Shown here: positions 1 through 8,397 of the stretch, one piece after another | Layout: each line of letters starts with the position of its first letter | How positions within the stretch are numbered: position 1 is the first letter of the stretch | Program-made: the position numbers and the translations under genes | Notes under the pieces: generated by a model | The model's database searches: none | What the model was told of the DNA's origin: nothing | Seen by the model: only the letters and a program-made list of their open reading frames with translations | Assembly: GCF_046365375.1 (NCBI RefSeq) | Contig: NZ_JBKEIT010000003.1 | Coordinates: 492,522 to 556,521 of the forward strand | DNA: 64,000 nt | Direction: 5' to 3' | Origin: Butyricimonas muris | GTDB lineage: Bacteria; Bacteroidota; Bacteroidia; Bacteroidales; Marinifilaceae

Positions 1-147
1 TCGGATGGTAAATTCGGTTTTAATATCGGTGGTGGCGGCGAGTACCGCTTGTCGGATGTACTTTCTTTGAACTTGGAAATCAAGTACCAGATTATCGCGG
101 ACTTTAACCGCCCGGTATTCGGGTTGGGTGTGAAGTATAGATTCTAA
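1..147 (+). CDS. Outer-membrane beta-barrel protein, C-terminal fragment
   Basis: The frame is open from the first base and stops with TAA at 145-147, giving the last 48 residues of a protein that begins before the window. The fragment is rich in alternating polar and aromatic residues and ends in ...GVKYRF, a terminal phenylalanine preceded by amphipathic strand sequence, as expected for the last strand of an outer-membrane barrel recognised by the Bam machinery. The next gene begins five bases later, so the two are probably co-transcribed. The exact family cannot be told from this piece. Confidence 0.75.
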   Translation, partial: SDGKFGFNIGGGGEYRLSDVLSLNLEIKYQIIADFNRPVFGLGVKYRF

Positions 148-152
148 CGACT

Positions 153-1181
153 ATGAACAGAATGATTATGAAACGCGTACTTTTTTGTTTACTGGCGATT
201 TTTGTCATGGGCTCCTTCGGGAGTCTCATGACAGGATGTAGCGATGATGATGAGAAACCGGGGATACTGGAAGAAAAGTATTTCATGGTACTCGATGCTA
301 CTTATGTACGGGGAGGTTTCCCGGCGGCAACGTCGGAGCTTTCCGTGGGACAGGTGAATATTAACAAGAATGTTTTGGCAGGCGGTTCTTCCGTGGTAAC
401 GATCAATTCGGAAGAGGAGGTTTCGGAAATTTACGTGGCGGTGTCCGGCGAGACAGAGGGGTATTATCGTTTTGATCCGACGATATCTCGCGCGGGGACG
501 AACATGTATAACGTGATTCTGCTTGTGAGCCAGAATCTGGAGGGTGATTTTACGATACGGATTGCCACAAAAACAGTAAATGGGGAGATCACGAAGGAGT
601 TCACGACAAACGTGAAATATATAACCGCGGGGACGGGAGCGTTGCAGGTGAGTCTTTCTTTTGACAACGAGAAGGATGTTGATTTGTATTTGGTAAAACC
701 GGATGGTGCGGTGATTTATTACGGTAACCGGGATAATTACCGGGAGGGTGACGATGAAACCGAAGGGACAGAAGAGGTGATTTACGGGTTAGACGTGGAT
801 TCGAATGCCGGATGTGGTATTGACGGGATTAATAACGAGAATATTTTTTACCCGGACGGATACGTGCAATCGGGTAAATACGAGGTATGGGTGAATATGT
901 ACCAGAATTGCGACAGGTCGATAGCCACGAATTGGGTGGTGACGGTTATTTATAAGGGTGCATTGCTGTCGCCGACATGGGGACAAAATCCTGTCACGGG
1001 TGTATTCCCTGTGAATACGCCGAGCAATAGTATCGGTTCTGACTTGAACGATTTGGCTGTAAAGGTTATGGAATTTTCGATTTCCGATGGTTTGCGGGCT
1101 GTAATGAGTTTGAACGGAAAGAAACTGAAACCGTTACCCGAATCGGCGAAGTTGAAATTGCAGCAAGCTAAACAAAGATAA
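153..1181 (+). CDS. Putative lipoprotein with DUF2135-like domain
   Basis: A 342-residue exported protein. The N-terminus has a basic start, a hydrophobic stretch and a lipobox (LMTGC, Cys29) followed by an acidic SDDDE, which fits a lipoprotein that may be surface exposed. Residues about 165-300 contain a DVDLYLVKPDG motif, a later GLDVDSNAGCG and an ENIFYPDG segment. This pattern is typical of DUF2135/YfaP-like beta domains (DVDLYV.EP.G ... ENI), whose role is unknown. Met4 or Met6 are possible alternative starts. It lies 5 bp after a barrel gene and just before another lipoprotein gene, suggesting an envelope operon. Confidence 0.75.
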   Translation: MNRMIMKRVLFCLLAIFVMGSFGSLMTGCSDDDEKPGILEEKYFMVLDATYVRGGFPAATSELSVGQVNINKNVLAGGSSVVTINSEEEVSEIYVAVSGETEGYYRFDPTISRAGTNMYNVILLVSQNLEGDFTIRIATKTVNGEITKEFTTNVKYITAGTGALQVSLSFDNEKDVDLYLVKPDGAVIYYGNRDNYREGDDETEGTEEVIYGLDVDSNAGCGIDGINNENIFYPDGYVQSGKYEVWVNMYQNCDRSIATNWVVTVIYKGALLSPTWGQNPVTGVFPVNTPSNSIGSDLNDLAVKVMEFSISDGLRAVMSLNGKKLKPLPESAKLKLQQAKQR

Positions 1182-1195
1182 CAAAGGAGGGTGTC

Positions 1196-1594
1196 ATGAA
1201 AAGACTATTTATACTAACCCTATTCGCGCTTCTTTTCTTTGGATTCGTTTCATGCGGGGGAAGCGCCACGAACAAGTCTTTGAAAGCGATTGACGAGATA
1301 ACGACGAAGGCGGAAAAAGAGAAAGACAAGTTGACCGACGAGGATTGGAAGAAGTTGGGGAAGGAGATGGAAACTCATCTTGAAACGTTGAACAAGGCGA
1401 TTGATGATGACGAGTTGGGCATGATGGATAGGTTGAAGTGCGTGGGGATCGTGGCACGGTGGACGAAAATCGCGGTGGAGAAGGGATTGGAGAAGGTGGA
1501 GAAAGAAACAGGTATGTCTGCCGAGGAGTTGGGAAAAGAATTGGAAAAAGCCGCTTCCGAACTGGAGAAGGCAACAGGGGAGATGAATGACTAA
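1196..1594 (+). CDS. Small helical lipoprotein
   Basis: A 132-residue protein with a clear signal peptide and lipobox (FVSC, Cys20). The mature part is almost entirely charged and helical, rich in Lys and Glu in heptad-like spacing, so it is likely a coiled coil or helical bundle anchored to a membrane. An unusually good Shine-Dalgarno sequence for this phylum (AAAGGAGGG, ending five bases before the ATG) supports the start. I do not recognise a family. It shares the direction and tight spacing of the preceding lipoprotein gene. Confidence 0.7.
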   Translation: MKRLFILTLFALLFFGFVSCGGSATNKSLKAIDEITTKAEKEKDKLTDEDWKKLGKEMETHLETLNKAIDDDELGMMDRLKCVGIVARWTKIAVEKGLEKVEKETGMSAEELGKELEKAASELEKATGEMND

Positions 1595-1612
1595 TGTTTA
1601 AAATTTGAAATT

Positions 1613-2194
1613 ATGAATCTGATAGACAGGGCTAAGAATATCTTGTTTTCCCCGAAGACGGAATGGGAGAAGATTCAAGGAGAAACGATACCTCATGTTA
1701 AAATGTTGACTACTTATTTGTTGTGGTTGGCGCTGATACCCGCGGTTGCCGCTTTTATCGGCTGGGGGGTGATCGGGCATAAGGTGTTGTTCGTGCGGGT
1801 GGCAGGTTTCGGGTTGGGCATCCGCTATGCCTTGATGCAGTTTGTTTCGGTGATCGGGGGTGCATACCTGACGGCGTTGGCGTTCTACTTGGTGGCTCCT
1901 CATTTCGGCGCGAAGAAGGATTTTGATAAGGCTTTCCAGCTGGCTGCATATTGTTACACGGCGGTTTGCGCAGGTGGTGTTTTCTATATAATGTGGAGTT
2001 TGAGTTTTCTCGCGGGGATTGCCGGGCTTTACGGTTTGTATATCCTTTGGTTGGGTGTGAAACCTATGCTGGAGGTGCCCGAAGAAAAAGTGACGAACTA
2101 TTTTATAGTGGCTCTTTTGTGTATGGTGGTGATCTCCATTGTACTGGGGGCTATATTGGGTGCGGTGATAGGTGTGGGAACAACGCTAGTGTAA
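1613..2194 (+). CDS. Yip1-family integral membrane protein
   Basis: A 193-residue protein with a short cytoplasmic start (MNLIDRAKNILFSPKTEWEKI) and about five hydrophobic segments. The N-terminal pattern, RAKNI.F.P..EW..I followed by membrane helices, is characteristic of bacterial Yip1-domain proteins (DUF1282-like). Their function is unknown; the eukaryotic relatives act in membrane traffic. It lies 18 bp after the small lipoprotein and probably closes the first operon, since a hairpin follows at 2213. Confidence 0.75.
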   Translation: MNLIDRAKNILFSPKTEWEKIQGETIPHVKMLTTYLLWLALIPAVAAFIGWGVIGHKVLFVRVAGFGLGIRYALMQFVSVIGGAYLTALAFYLVAPHFGAKKDFDKAFQLAAYCYTAVCAGGVFYIMWSLSFLAGIAGLYGLYILWLGVKPMLEVPEEKVTNYFIVALLCMVVISIVLGAILGAVIGVGTTLV

Positions 2195-2212
2195 CTGGTT
2201 AAGGAAAGAAGA

Positions 2213-2234
2213 TGTGTCACGGTTTCGCGACACG
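2213..2234 (+). terminator. Hairpin after the Yip1-like gene, possible terminator
   Basis: GTGTC (2214-2218) pairs with GACAC (2229-2233), with CG/CG pairs inside and a GTTT loop. There is no strong T-run afterwards, so termination is uncertain. It separates the lipoprotein/Yip1 operon from the following regulator gene. Confidence 0.4.
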
Positions 2235-2275
2235 TGGCACAGGCTTCTTTCATGAGGTATCTAAAAATATGAACG

Positions 2276-2812
2276 ATGAAGAATTATTCTGAACAAGAGG
2301 AGCATTCCGGGGTACCTAAAGGTTGTTGGGGACGTGTATTGCGTTACTTGATGATTCCGTTTAAGGTTTTTGGAAAAAAGAGGGATGTTACGGGACAGGG
2401 AGAGAAGCAATCCTGTCGGGGGGAGGCGGATAAGTGTGTAAATGCTCGTTCATCTTTAAGCCGGACGGATATGGAAGGGTATTGCGAGAAAGTGGTGGCT
2501 TATTTGCAAGAGAGTGAGATATACAAGGAACCGGATATTTCGGTGGCATACGTGGCGAAGGCTACCGGTATTTCAAGTACAATCATATCTCAATCGATAA
2601 ACACACTTTTAGGAAAGAATTTTTTTAATCTGATAAACGGAATGAGAGTGGAAAAGATCAAGCGGATGTTGCTGGACGGGTGTCAGAATAAATATTCCAT
2701 CGAACAGATAGCCCGCATGTGCGGTTTCCGTTCCCGATCTTCTTTCTATCTTGCTTTTAATAAGATAGAGGGGATGACACCCACGGAATGGTTGAAGAAA
2801 AATAAAAAATAA
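2276..2812 (+). CDS. AraC-type helix-turn-helix regulator, soluble
   Basis: 178 residues. The C-terminal ~95 residues form an AraC/XylS DNA-binding domain: an acidic helix (YKEPDISVAYVAKATG), the first HTH, then IEQIARMCGFRSRSSFYLAFNKIEGMTP, the classic second-HTH signature. The N-terminal ~75 residues are basic and have no recognisable ligand domain or membrane helix. The DNA-binding domain closely resembles that of the membrane-linked regulator at 4944 (shared KNFF.LIN.MRV...KRMLL and CGF.SRS.F.LAF.K.EG), so the two look like paralogues flanking the two genes between them. The target is unknown. Confidence 0.8.
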   Translation: MKNYSEQEEHSGVPKGCWGRVLRYLMIPFKVFGKKRDVTGQGEKQSCRGEADKCVNARSSLSRTDMEGYCEKVVAYLQESEIYKEPDISVAYVAKATGISSTIISQSINTLLGKNFFNLINGMRVEKIKRMLLDGCQNKYSIEQIARMCGFRSRSSFYLAFNKIEGMTPTEWLKKNKK

Positions 2813-2826
2813 ACTTAAATGAAGTG

Positions 2827-4191
2827 ATGAGAAAGATATGGATATTCCTCACGTGTTTTATGTTGGCGGTGAATCTCGCTTACGGTCAGTCGTGGGGTGA
2901 AAAGATAATAAAAAAGGCTGGTAAGCGGGCAGAAGAGAGAGCGAAGCAGAAAGTGGAGGACAAGGTGAACAAGAAAGTGGATAAGACCGTGGATGACGCT
3001 TTTGATGAGGCGGGGAATGCCGTGAAAGGAAATAAAGATAAAAAAGACAAAACGGAGAAGAAGGAAGAGGTGAAGGTAAAACCTGTTGCAACAAAAGCGG
3101 AGAGTGGTCAGCGAGTGAAGCAAGGTCCGCGGGGACCGGTAAAAAGGACGGAGATAGGTAAAATATTGCCTTCCGAAAGTATAGACGTTGCGGAGAGTAG
3201 TGGTGGTGTATTATCGGGGGGAGGAGAAATTTCGATTGCCGTGTATAACGCTGCCGACAGGTCGTTCTATATTTACAAGGACGGTAAACGAACGGGACCT
3301 TACACGAAGTCCGAGATGAAGGCTCAATTGCCTGCCGATAGAGTCAAGTACATGAATGCCAACGTGACGAGGAAGGTGCGGGCTTCCCAAAAGCCGTTGC
3401 AGGACGGTTATGTTGTCGAGGGAGGCAAGAAATACGGCCCGCTCGAGGGAGAGCTTTATTATCTTTACGAGAACGAGGATAAAAGTGCTTTTATCGCTGT
3501 GGTGTATAACATGAATGCCCCGTTGGCGTTTGTTACCCCGTTAGCCGGGGTGGTGAAGACCGACAAGTATATGCAATATGACTTGGAAGTGCTCACGAAC
3601 GAGGGTGGCAAAGTCCTTTTGTTGAGTATACCGCTTACAAGCACGAACCCGCAAAAACAGATGGAGAAGCAGATGGAATATAATCAAATACAGATGGAGA
3701 AGATGAAACCTATCATTGATTTGACGAAGAAGATGCAGGGGGCCAGCACGGAGGAACAGATGAAAGTGGTCGCGGAGATAAAACGAAAGAAAGAGGAGAT
3801 CGAAAAGGAACTCAAGGAGATCGCTCCCGATCAGCTTGTTTTCGAGAAATATATCTATACTCTTGATGGTAAAGGGTACGGGCCTTACGCGAAGGATGCC
3901 ATGATATGTTTTTCCCGCTCCGGGGGAGAGCATTGGGCAGCGATGTTTAACGGCACGTTGCGAATAGACGGGGTGGAGATGCAAGTGCCGGGAGGAATTT
4001 ACCCGACGAGTGATATACTTTGGATTTCCCCGGACGGGCAGCGGTTTGCCTTGAAAGAATATGATAAGATCGCCTTTTCCGACGGGAAGGAGTATCCCTA
4101 CCCGATGCACGTGACGTACGAGAACGGTGAATTGATCTGGTTATGCATGGAAAACAAGGAAAGTATAGTAAGGTATTCTTTGGACTTTTAA
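2827..4191 (+). CDS. Exported protein with GYF-like GPY repeats
   Basis: 454 residues from the ATG at 2827; a GTG three bases upstream is the alternative. There is a signal peptide ending near AYGQ, then a Lys/Glu-rich helical region (~25-105). The rest carries at least three copies of a motif of the form YxxxGKxxGPY/L (DGKRTGPYTKSEM, GGKKYGPLEGEL, DGKGYGPYAKDAM). It recalls the GYF_2 type of small adaptor domain, but the match is only by eye. A second coiled segment rich in Gln, Met, Glu and Lys lies at ~275-335. Its 3' end overlaps the next gene by 49 bp, so the two are probably translated together. Confidence 0.65.
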   Translation: MRKIWIFLTCFMLAVNLAYGQSWGEKIIKKAGKRAEERAKQKVEDKVNKKVDKTVDDAFDEAGNAVKGNKDKKDKTEKKEEVKVKPVATKAESGQRVKQGPRGPVKRTEIGKILPSESIDVAESSGGVLSGGGEISIAVYNAADRSFYIYKDGKRTGPYTKSEMKAQLPADRVKYMNANVTRKVRASQKPLQDGYVVEGGKKYGPLEGELYYLYENEDKSAFIAVVYNMNAPLAFVTPLAGVVKTDKYMQYDLEVLTNEGGKVLLLSIPLTSTNPQKQMEKQMEYNQIQMEKMKPIIDLTKKMQGASTEEQMKVVAEIKRKKEEIEKELKEIAPDQLVFEKYIYTLDGKGYGPYAKDAMICFSRSGGEHWAAMFNGTLRIDGVEMQVPGGIYPTSDILWISPDGQRFALKEYDKIAFSDGKEYPYPMHVTYENGELIWLCMENKESIVRYSLDF

Positions 4192-4904
4192 CGGGATGCG
4201 GAGTCGCTATCCTGCTATCTTTCGCGTGTGATTGCCGAAGTCGCAGGGAAGGGAATGAAGAACGCTACGATGAGCTGTTTCGGGCGGAGTATTCGGATGC
4301 ATTGACTTTTCTTGACTGTAACCTTTGGATAGCGGACTCCGCCACCTGTTGGGGTGTCGATCCGGATGTGGTTCGTGCCACGGTGTTTCCCGAATTGTTG
4401 CGTTACTCCGCGCTTCGAGACCAGATAGAGACCTCTTGTCTGAAAACGCTTTACGTGCAGTTCGGGGAGAAGTATGCTAATTTCTCAATCGGGCGTTTCC
4501 AGATAAAGCCTTCTTTCGCCGAGAAGCTGGAACGATTGTGGATGCACGACACGGTGAAACGCAGTCCGGATGTTCGTTTTGACACGACGACTTCCGCGCG
4601 TGCCCGCAAGGAACGGATCAACCGGTTGGAAACCTTGGAAGGTCAGGTCAGGTATATCTGTTTGTTCATGCGCTTGTTGCCTGAACTGCATCCGGGGATA
4701 GACCGTTTGGACGCCGAGGCACGATTACGGTTTTATGCTACGGCATACAACTATTCTTTCACGGCGGAATATGATGCCATACAGGTGGAAGCGTATAGAA
4801 AGCGTTTCTTTATATCTATGTTTGCTTATCCCGGAATGAAGTATTATAATTATTCGGATATTGTTCTTTTTTATTATTCGAATTTGAATAACCATGTTCC
4901 ATAG
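4143..4904 (+). CDS. Lysozyme/transglycosylase-like exported protein
   Basis: 253 residues starting inside the end of the preceding gene (49-bp overlap). No later in-frame start would keep the hydrophobic leader, which spans residues ~11-28 and ends at FAC, a poor lipobox. Residues ~70-125 include VFPELLRYS followed by ANFSIGRFQIKPSFAEKL. This resembles the lytic-transglycosylase fold, in which a catalytic Glu is followed by a GLMQI.P-like motif (here GRFQIKPSF). Glu in FPELLRYS would be the catalytic candidate. Peptidoglycan cleavage in the periplasm is an inference. Its pairing with the GPY-repeat protein suggests a shared envelope role. Confidence 0.6.
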   Translation: MHGKQGKYSKVFFGLLTGCGVAILLSFACDCRSRREGNEERYDELFRAEYSDALTFLDCNLWIADSATCWGVDPDVVRATVFPELLRYSALRDQIETSCLKTLYVQFGEKYANFSIGRFQIKPSFAEKLERLWMHDTVKRSPDVRFDTTTSARARKERINRLETLEGQVRYICLFMRLLPELHPGIDRLDAEARLRFYATAYNYSFTAEYDAIQVEAYRKRFFISMFAYPGMKYYNYSDIVLFYYSNLNNHVP

Positions 4905-4943
4905 GAATTTTTGAAAAAAATTGTATATTAGCAAAATTAGTGT

Positions 4944-6095
4944 ATGGATTGGATGACAAATGAAGATTTATTGATTATAATTGTGAATTCCGGCTGTATC
5001 ACCTTGTTGGTGGTTATGGCTATCGTGTTGGGCGCCGCTACTCGAATGAAAAGCGGCGGGGGGGGCGCAGTGCTGATCGTGGCGACGACAGTTCCGGTCT
5101 ATATTTATAATTTGTCCCGTTCCGTGGAGTTTTACGGTGTAGCGGAGATAGCCGTTTATCCCGCTTGTTTCATGAATGCCTTGTTGTTGCCCGTGTTGTG
5201 GTTGTTCGTCCGGGGACAATTGGATAAGACATTCAAGTTTACCGCCGGATATTGGTGGCATTTTATTCCGGCTTGTATTTCTTTATTGGCTATGTTGATC
5301 TATTACCTGCCGATGTCGAGAGAGGAATTTATCGAGGATATGCTCGAACAGGCTAACGGTGTGGAGAATTTCGTGGCTCTAGTGAATGACTTTATCGTAT
5401 TATTTCAGCTTGTGTTTTATTTCATTCTTATTTTCCGATTCCTGCGTCGGGTAAAGCGGGTGTTGCAGGATAATTATTCCGATAGTGATTACTTGACGAT
5501 CGGGTGGCTTCCCCGTACGGTAACTTTATTCGGGATTTTGTTCGTTATCGTGTTCGTTACTTATCTGATTTCGCCTCGGACTGATGTATGGCTGATCCCG
5601 ATACTGAATGTTATAGCGATGAGTTATTTGACGTATAATTATATCGTTTATCCGGTTGCGGGGTATATCTGTCGTCTGGATTCTTCTGTTTCGGAGGTGA
5701 AAAGGGCTTCTAAAACATTGTGGCAAACCGTTGATTTGGATATCGGTCAAATGAAATTGAATTGCGATCGGGTAATTGATATATTGAATTCTACCCATAT
5801 TTACAGGAATCCCGATCTCTCGCTGGATATGTTGTCGAGAGAGACTGGGATAGGGAAAGGTGCTATTTCCCGTTCGATAAACGGTTATTTGCAGAAGAAC
5901 TTCTTTGAATTGATTAACGAGATGCGGGTACGAGAGGCAAAGCGAATGCTATTGCTATTGAAGTCGAACAATTACACGATAGACAGTATCTACCGGGAAT
6001 GCGGTTTTCATTCCCGGTCTACCTTTTTCCTCGCGTTCAAGAAAGTGGAGGGTACATCTCCAGCCCGTTGGTTGAATGAAAAAGAAAAATATTGA
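4944..6095 (+). CDS. Membrane-linked AraC-type regulator
   Basis: 383 residues. The first ~235 contain about seven strongly hydrophobic segments, so this half is an integral membrane sensor. The C-terminal ~110 residues are an AraC-type DNA-binding domain (YRNPDLSLDMLSRETG, then CGFHSRSTFFLAFKKVEG). A seven-helix sensor joined directly to an AraC domain implies a one-component regulator acting on DNA from the inner membrane. It is closely related in its DNA-binding half to the soluble regulator at 2276. The ligand and targets are unknown; the two envelope genes between the regulators are natural candidates. Confidence 0.8.
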   Translation: MDWMTNEDLLIIIVNSGCITLLVVMAIVLGAATRMKSGGGGAVLIVATTVPVYIYNLSRSVEFYGVAEIAVYPACFMNALLLPVLWLFVRGQLDKTFKFTAGYWWHFIPACISLLAMLIYYLPMSREEFIEDMLEQANGVENFVALVNDFIVLFQLVFYFILIFRFLRRVKRVLQDNYSDSDYLTIGWLPRTVTLFGILFVIVFVTYLISPRTDVWLIPILNVIAMSYLTYNYIVYPVAGYICRLDSSVSEVKRASKTLWQTVDLDIGQMKLNCDRVIDILNSTHIYRNPDLSLDMLSRETGIGKGAISRSINGYLQKNFFELINEMRVREAKRMLLLLKSNNYTIDSIYRECGFHSRSTFFLAFKKVEGTSPARWLNEKEKY

Positions 6096-6102
6096 GTTGG
6101 TT

Positions 6103-6885
6103 TTACCAGCTACCGCTGGAACCGCCACCACCGAACGAGCCGCCGCCAAATCCCCCGAACGAGCCGCCGCCGCTGCTAAAGCCGCCGAAGCCACCACTGC
6201 TGCTGCCGCCGCCAAAACCGCCCATGGGGAAGATAAAGAAGCCGCCGGAGGAATGCCCCGGTGAATATCCGCCGCCACCCCGGCGACGGAAAATGAAGGA
6301 TAGTAATACCGCTAAAAAGAAAAAGCCGATGACGAAGTCAATCCACCCGCTGCGTTCGCTTTTCTTCCGGTATTCGTCCGCCGTGTATTCTCCTTTCGTG
6401 AGATCCGTGATCACGTCGAGAGCCTTGTTTACTCCCCTGTAATATTCTCCTTGCTGAAAAGAGGGGATGATTTCGTTACGTATGATACGGGATGCGATGA
6501 CGTCCGGAATGACTCCTTCTAACCCGTAACCGACGGAGATGGCTACTTCGCCTCGTTCTCTGCCGCTCTTGGGTTTTATCAGGAGCACGATACCGTTGTC
6601 CTTGCCTTTTTGTCCCACGCCCCATTGCTCACCCAAGCGGGCGGCGTAATCGTTGATATCATAACCGTTTAGCGTGGGAACGGTGACTACCGCTATCTGC
6701 GTGGATGTGCTGTCGTTGAAATTCCTTAGCTTTCTTTCCAGTGTGTTTTGTTCCTGTTTGCTGAATAGTCCGGTGAAATCGTTCACGATACGCCGGGGTT
6801 TCATGGGGTCGGGAATGTTCTGTGCTCCGGTGATATAGCTTATGCCCGCGATAAGGGTAAGTAATATGAATAGTCTTTTTATCAT
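6103..6885 (-). CDS. TPM-domain membrane protein with Gly/Ser-rich tail
   Basis: 260 residues from the ATG at 6885, chosen because it gives a normal signal peptide (MIKRLFILLTLIAG...GAQ) and leaves a 7-bp gap to the upstream gene; an upstream ATG at 6915 would overlap it. A TPM domain (YgcG-like; VNDFTGLFS, AVVTVPTLNGY, GKDNGIVLLI, VGYGLEGVIPD) is followed by one membrane helix (~185-200) and a long tail of GGFGGGSSSGG-type repeats. This is the usual bacterial TPM architecture. The family is linked to envelope quality control, but its molecular role is unsettled. It is the third gene of the lemA-TPM-TPM operon. Confidence 0.85.
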   Translation of the reverse strand: MIKRLFILLTLIAGISYITGAQNIPDPMKPRRIVNDFTGLFSKQEQNTLERKLRNFNDSTSTQIAVVTVPTLNGYDINDYAARLGEQWGVGQKGKDNGIVLLIKPKSGRERGEVAISVGYGLEGVIPDVIASRIIRNEIIPSFQQGEYYRGVNKALDVITDLTKGEYTADEYRKKSERSGWIDFVIGFFFLAVLLSFIFRRRGGGGYSPGHSSGGFFIFPMGGFGGGSSSGGFGGFSSGGGSFGGFGGGSFGGGGSSGSW

Positions 6886-6892
6886 TGTTGTT

Positions 6893-7330
6893 CTAGTTAC
6901 TGAATGAAATATCATCGGGAAGTTCGTTCACGTCATCCTCTTGGTAGGGGAAATACGCTTTTAATTGTTCCCCGGCAGTAATCACGGCTTCGCAAATACC
7001 TTCGGTGATCGCTCCCTGTTTGAATTTCTCGACCATGTTTGTTTTGATCGAGTCCCAGAATCCGGTGGGTACTTTGGAATTAATCCCGGCATCGCCGAGA
7101 ATGGCCAATTTGTGGTCGAGTAGAGCAACGTAAATCAATACCCCGTTGCGAAGTGCCGTTTTGTGCATCTTCAATTCGGCGAACACGTCCGCCGCCCGGT
7201 CGAGTACTTCTATCTTGCTGCGATTCTCGATATGCACCCGGATTTCTCCGGAAGTATCTTTCTCCGCCTTTTGTATGGCAGCTACCATGGCTTCTTTTTG
7301 TTCTTTGGTGAATGCTTTCTCGGGAGACAT
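6893..7330 (-). CDS. TPM-domain protein, short soluble form
   Basis: 145 residues without signal peptide or obvious membrane helix. The TPM fold is recognisable by SGEIRVHIENRS, MHKTALRNGVLIYVALLDHKLAILGDAGIN and FKQGAITEGICEAV. It lies between lemA and the longer TPM protein in the same direction, the standard arrangement of this operon in Bacteroidota. The short form without membrane anchor probably works in the cytoplasm or as a partner of the other two; this is inferred from context. Confidence 0.8.
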   Translation of the reverse strand: MSPEKAFTKEQKEAMVAAIQKAEKDTSGEIRVHIENRSKIEVLDRAADVFAELKMHKTALRNGVLIYVALLDHKLAILGDAGINSKVPTGFWDSIKTNMVEKFKQGAITEGICEAVITAGEQLKAYFPYQEDDVNELPDDISFSN

Positions 7331-7391
7331 GAGTTGATTTTAAATTTTAGATTTTAGATTTTGGATTCCAACTGCACGGGATTTCGCTTTT

Positions 7392-7982
7392 TTAGAATTT
7401 TACTTCCGGTGCTTTTTCCGCCCCGGCGGTAGCCTCGAAGTAAGGTTTCACGGTGAAGCCGAACATGTTGGCGAGGATGTTTTTCGGGAATGAACGGATG
7501 TAAGCGTTATAGCTTTTCACGTCCTCGTTGAATTTCCGTCTTTCCACGGCAATACGGTTCTCGGTACCTTCCAGTTGAGCTTGCAAATCCCGGAAGTTTT
7601 CGTTTGCCTTGAGGTTGGGGTATTGTTCCGATATAGCCATCAAGCGGGAGAGGGCAGAGGAGAGTTCGCCCTGCATGCTGTTGAATTGTCGGATGGTCTT
7701 CTCGTCAAGTTGATCAAAATTAATTCTCATTTGGGTTGCTTTCGCGCGGGCTTCCACAACTTGGGTCAGCGTGTTTTGCTCGTGTTCGGCGTATCCTTTC
7801 ACCGTGTTCACGAGGTTAGGGATTAAGTCCAAACGGCGTTGGTATTGGTTTTCCACGTTCGACCATTGTGATGATACTCCCTCGCTACGAGTTACCATTT
7901 GATTGTAACTTCCTTTAAACCACATGAAAATACCAATCAGGATAATGACAATTATTCCGATTACAATATAACTCTTCTTCAT
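7392..7982 (-). CDS. lemA: LemA family protein
   Basis: 196 residues, close to the usual family length. One N-terminal membrane helix (MKKSYIVIGIIVIILIGIFMWF) is followed by the LemA core: QWSNVENQYQRRLDLIPNLVNTVKGYAEHEQ, then the coiled stretch with RLMAISEQYPNLKANENF and ENRIAVERRKFNEDVKSYN. The fold is a helical bundle on the outer face of the inner membrane. Its function is not established. First gene of an operon with two TPM proteins; the 61-bp gap to the next gene contains a short run of the family-3 repeat unit. Confidence 0.93.
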   Translation of the reverse strand: MKKSYIVIGIIVIILIGIFMWFKGSYNQMVTRSEGVSSQWSNVENQYQRRLDLIPNLVNTVKGYAEHEQNTLTQVVEARAKATQMRINFDQLDEKTIRQFNSMQGELSSALSRLMAISEQYPNLKANENFRDLQAQLEGTENRIAVERRKFNEDVKSYNAYIRSFPKNILANMFGFTVKPYFEATAGAEKAPEVKF

Positions 7983-8046
7983 TTTTTTGCTTTTATTTTA
8001 GTAATACAATTAATGTGACAAATATAATATTTTTCAATTTCTTCTA

Positions 8047-8397
8047 TCAGAAACCATGCCGTTTTAGCAGGGCTTCAAGTTCTTTTCCGGTAATATTTTC
8101 CTTTTCGGCTTTGTCGTAGATATAGAGAAGATTGATAACTCCTTCCTCGACGTTTAGAATAATAGTATAAGTAATTACCCGTGCCCCGTGGCTTTTTCCT
8201 TTCCCTTTCGAACGAATAGCCATACGAACTTTGCGCAGACCTTTTCCTAAATCTATGCCGGAGTCCGGGTGCTCAAGTAATTCTTGCTGTAAGGCAATAA
8301 GATCGTTTCTTAAAGAATGGTATCGTTTACTTAATCGTTTGAACTCTCGATCGAAATCTTCAAATGTTCGGATTTTATAATTCATCGAGAAGTTCAT
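8047..8397 (-). CDS. RelE/ParE-type toxin
   Basis: 116 residues. The pattern matches the Bacteroidota branch of RelE/ParE toxins: an N-terminal FDREFKRLSKRYHSLRNDL helix pair, LGKGLRKVRMAI, GKSHGARVITY in the middle strand, and a C-terminal VINLLYIYDKAEKENITGKELEALL. Such toxins are mRNA interferases or gyrase poisons; which one cannot be told here. It overlaps the upstream antitoxin gene by 23 bp from this ATG, or by 11 bp if the ATG at 8385 (MNYKIR) is used. Overlap in the order antitoxin then toxin supports a two-gene module. Confidence 0.75.
   Translation of the reverse strand: MNFSMNYKIRTFEDFDREFKRLSKRYHSLRNDLIALQQELLEHPDSGIDLGKGLRKVRMAIRSKGKGKSHGARVITYTIILNVEEGVINLLYIYDKAEKENITGKELEALLKRHGF

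Noticed and set aside
6092..6442. Proline-rich plus-strand frames opposite the end of the TPM gene
   Set aside because: They are the complement of the Gly/Ser-rich tail of the TPM protein; the repeats explain the long open frames.
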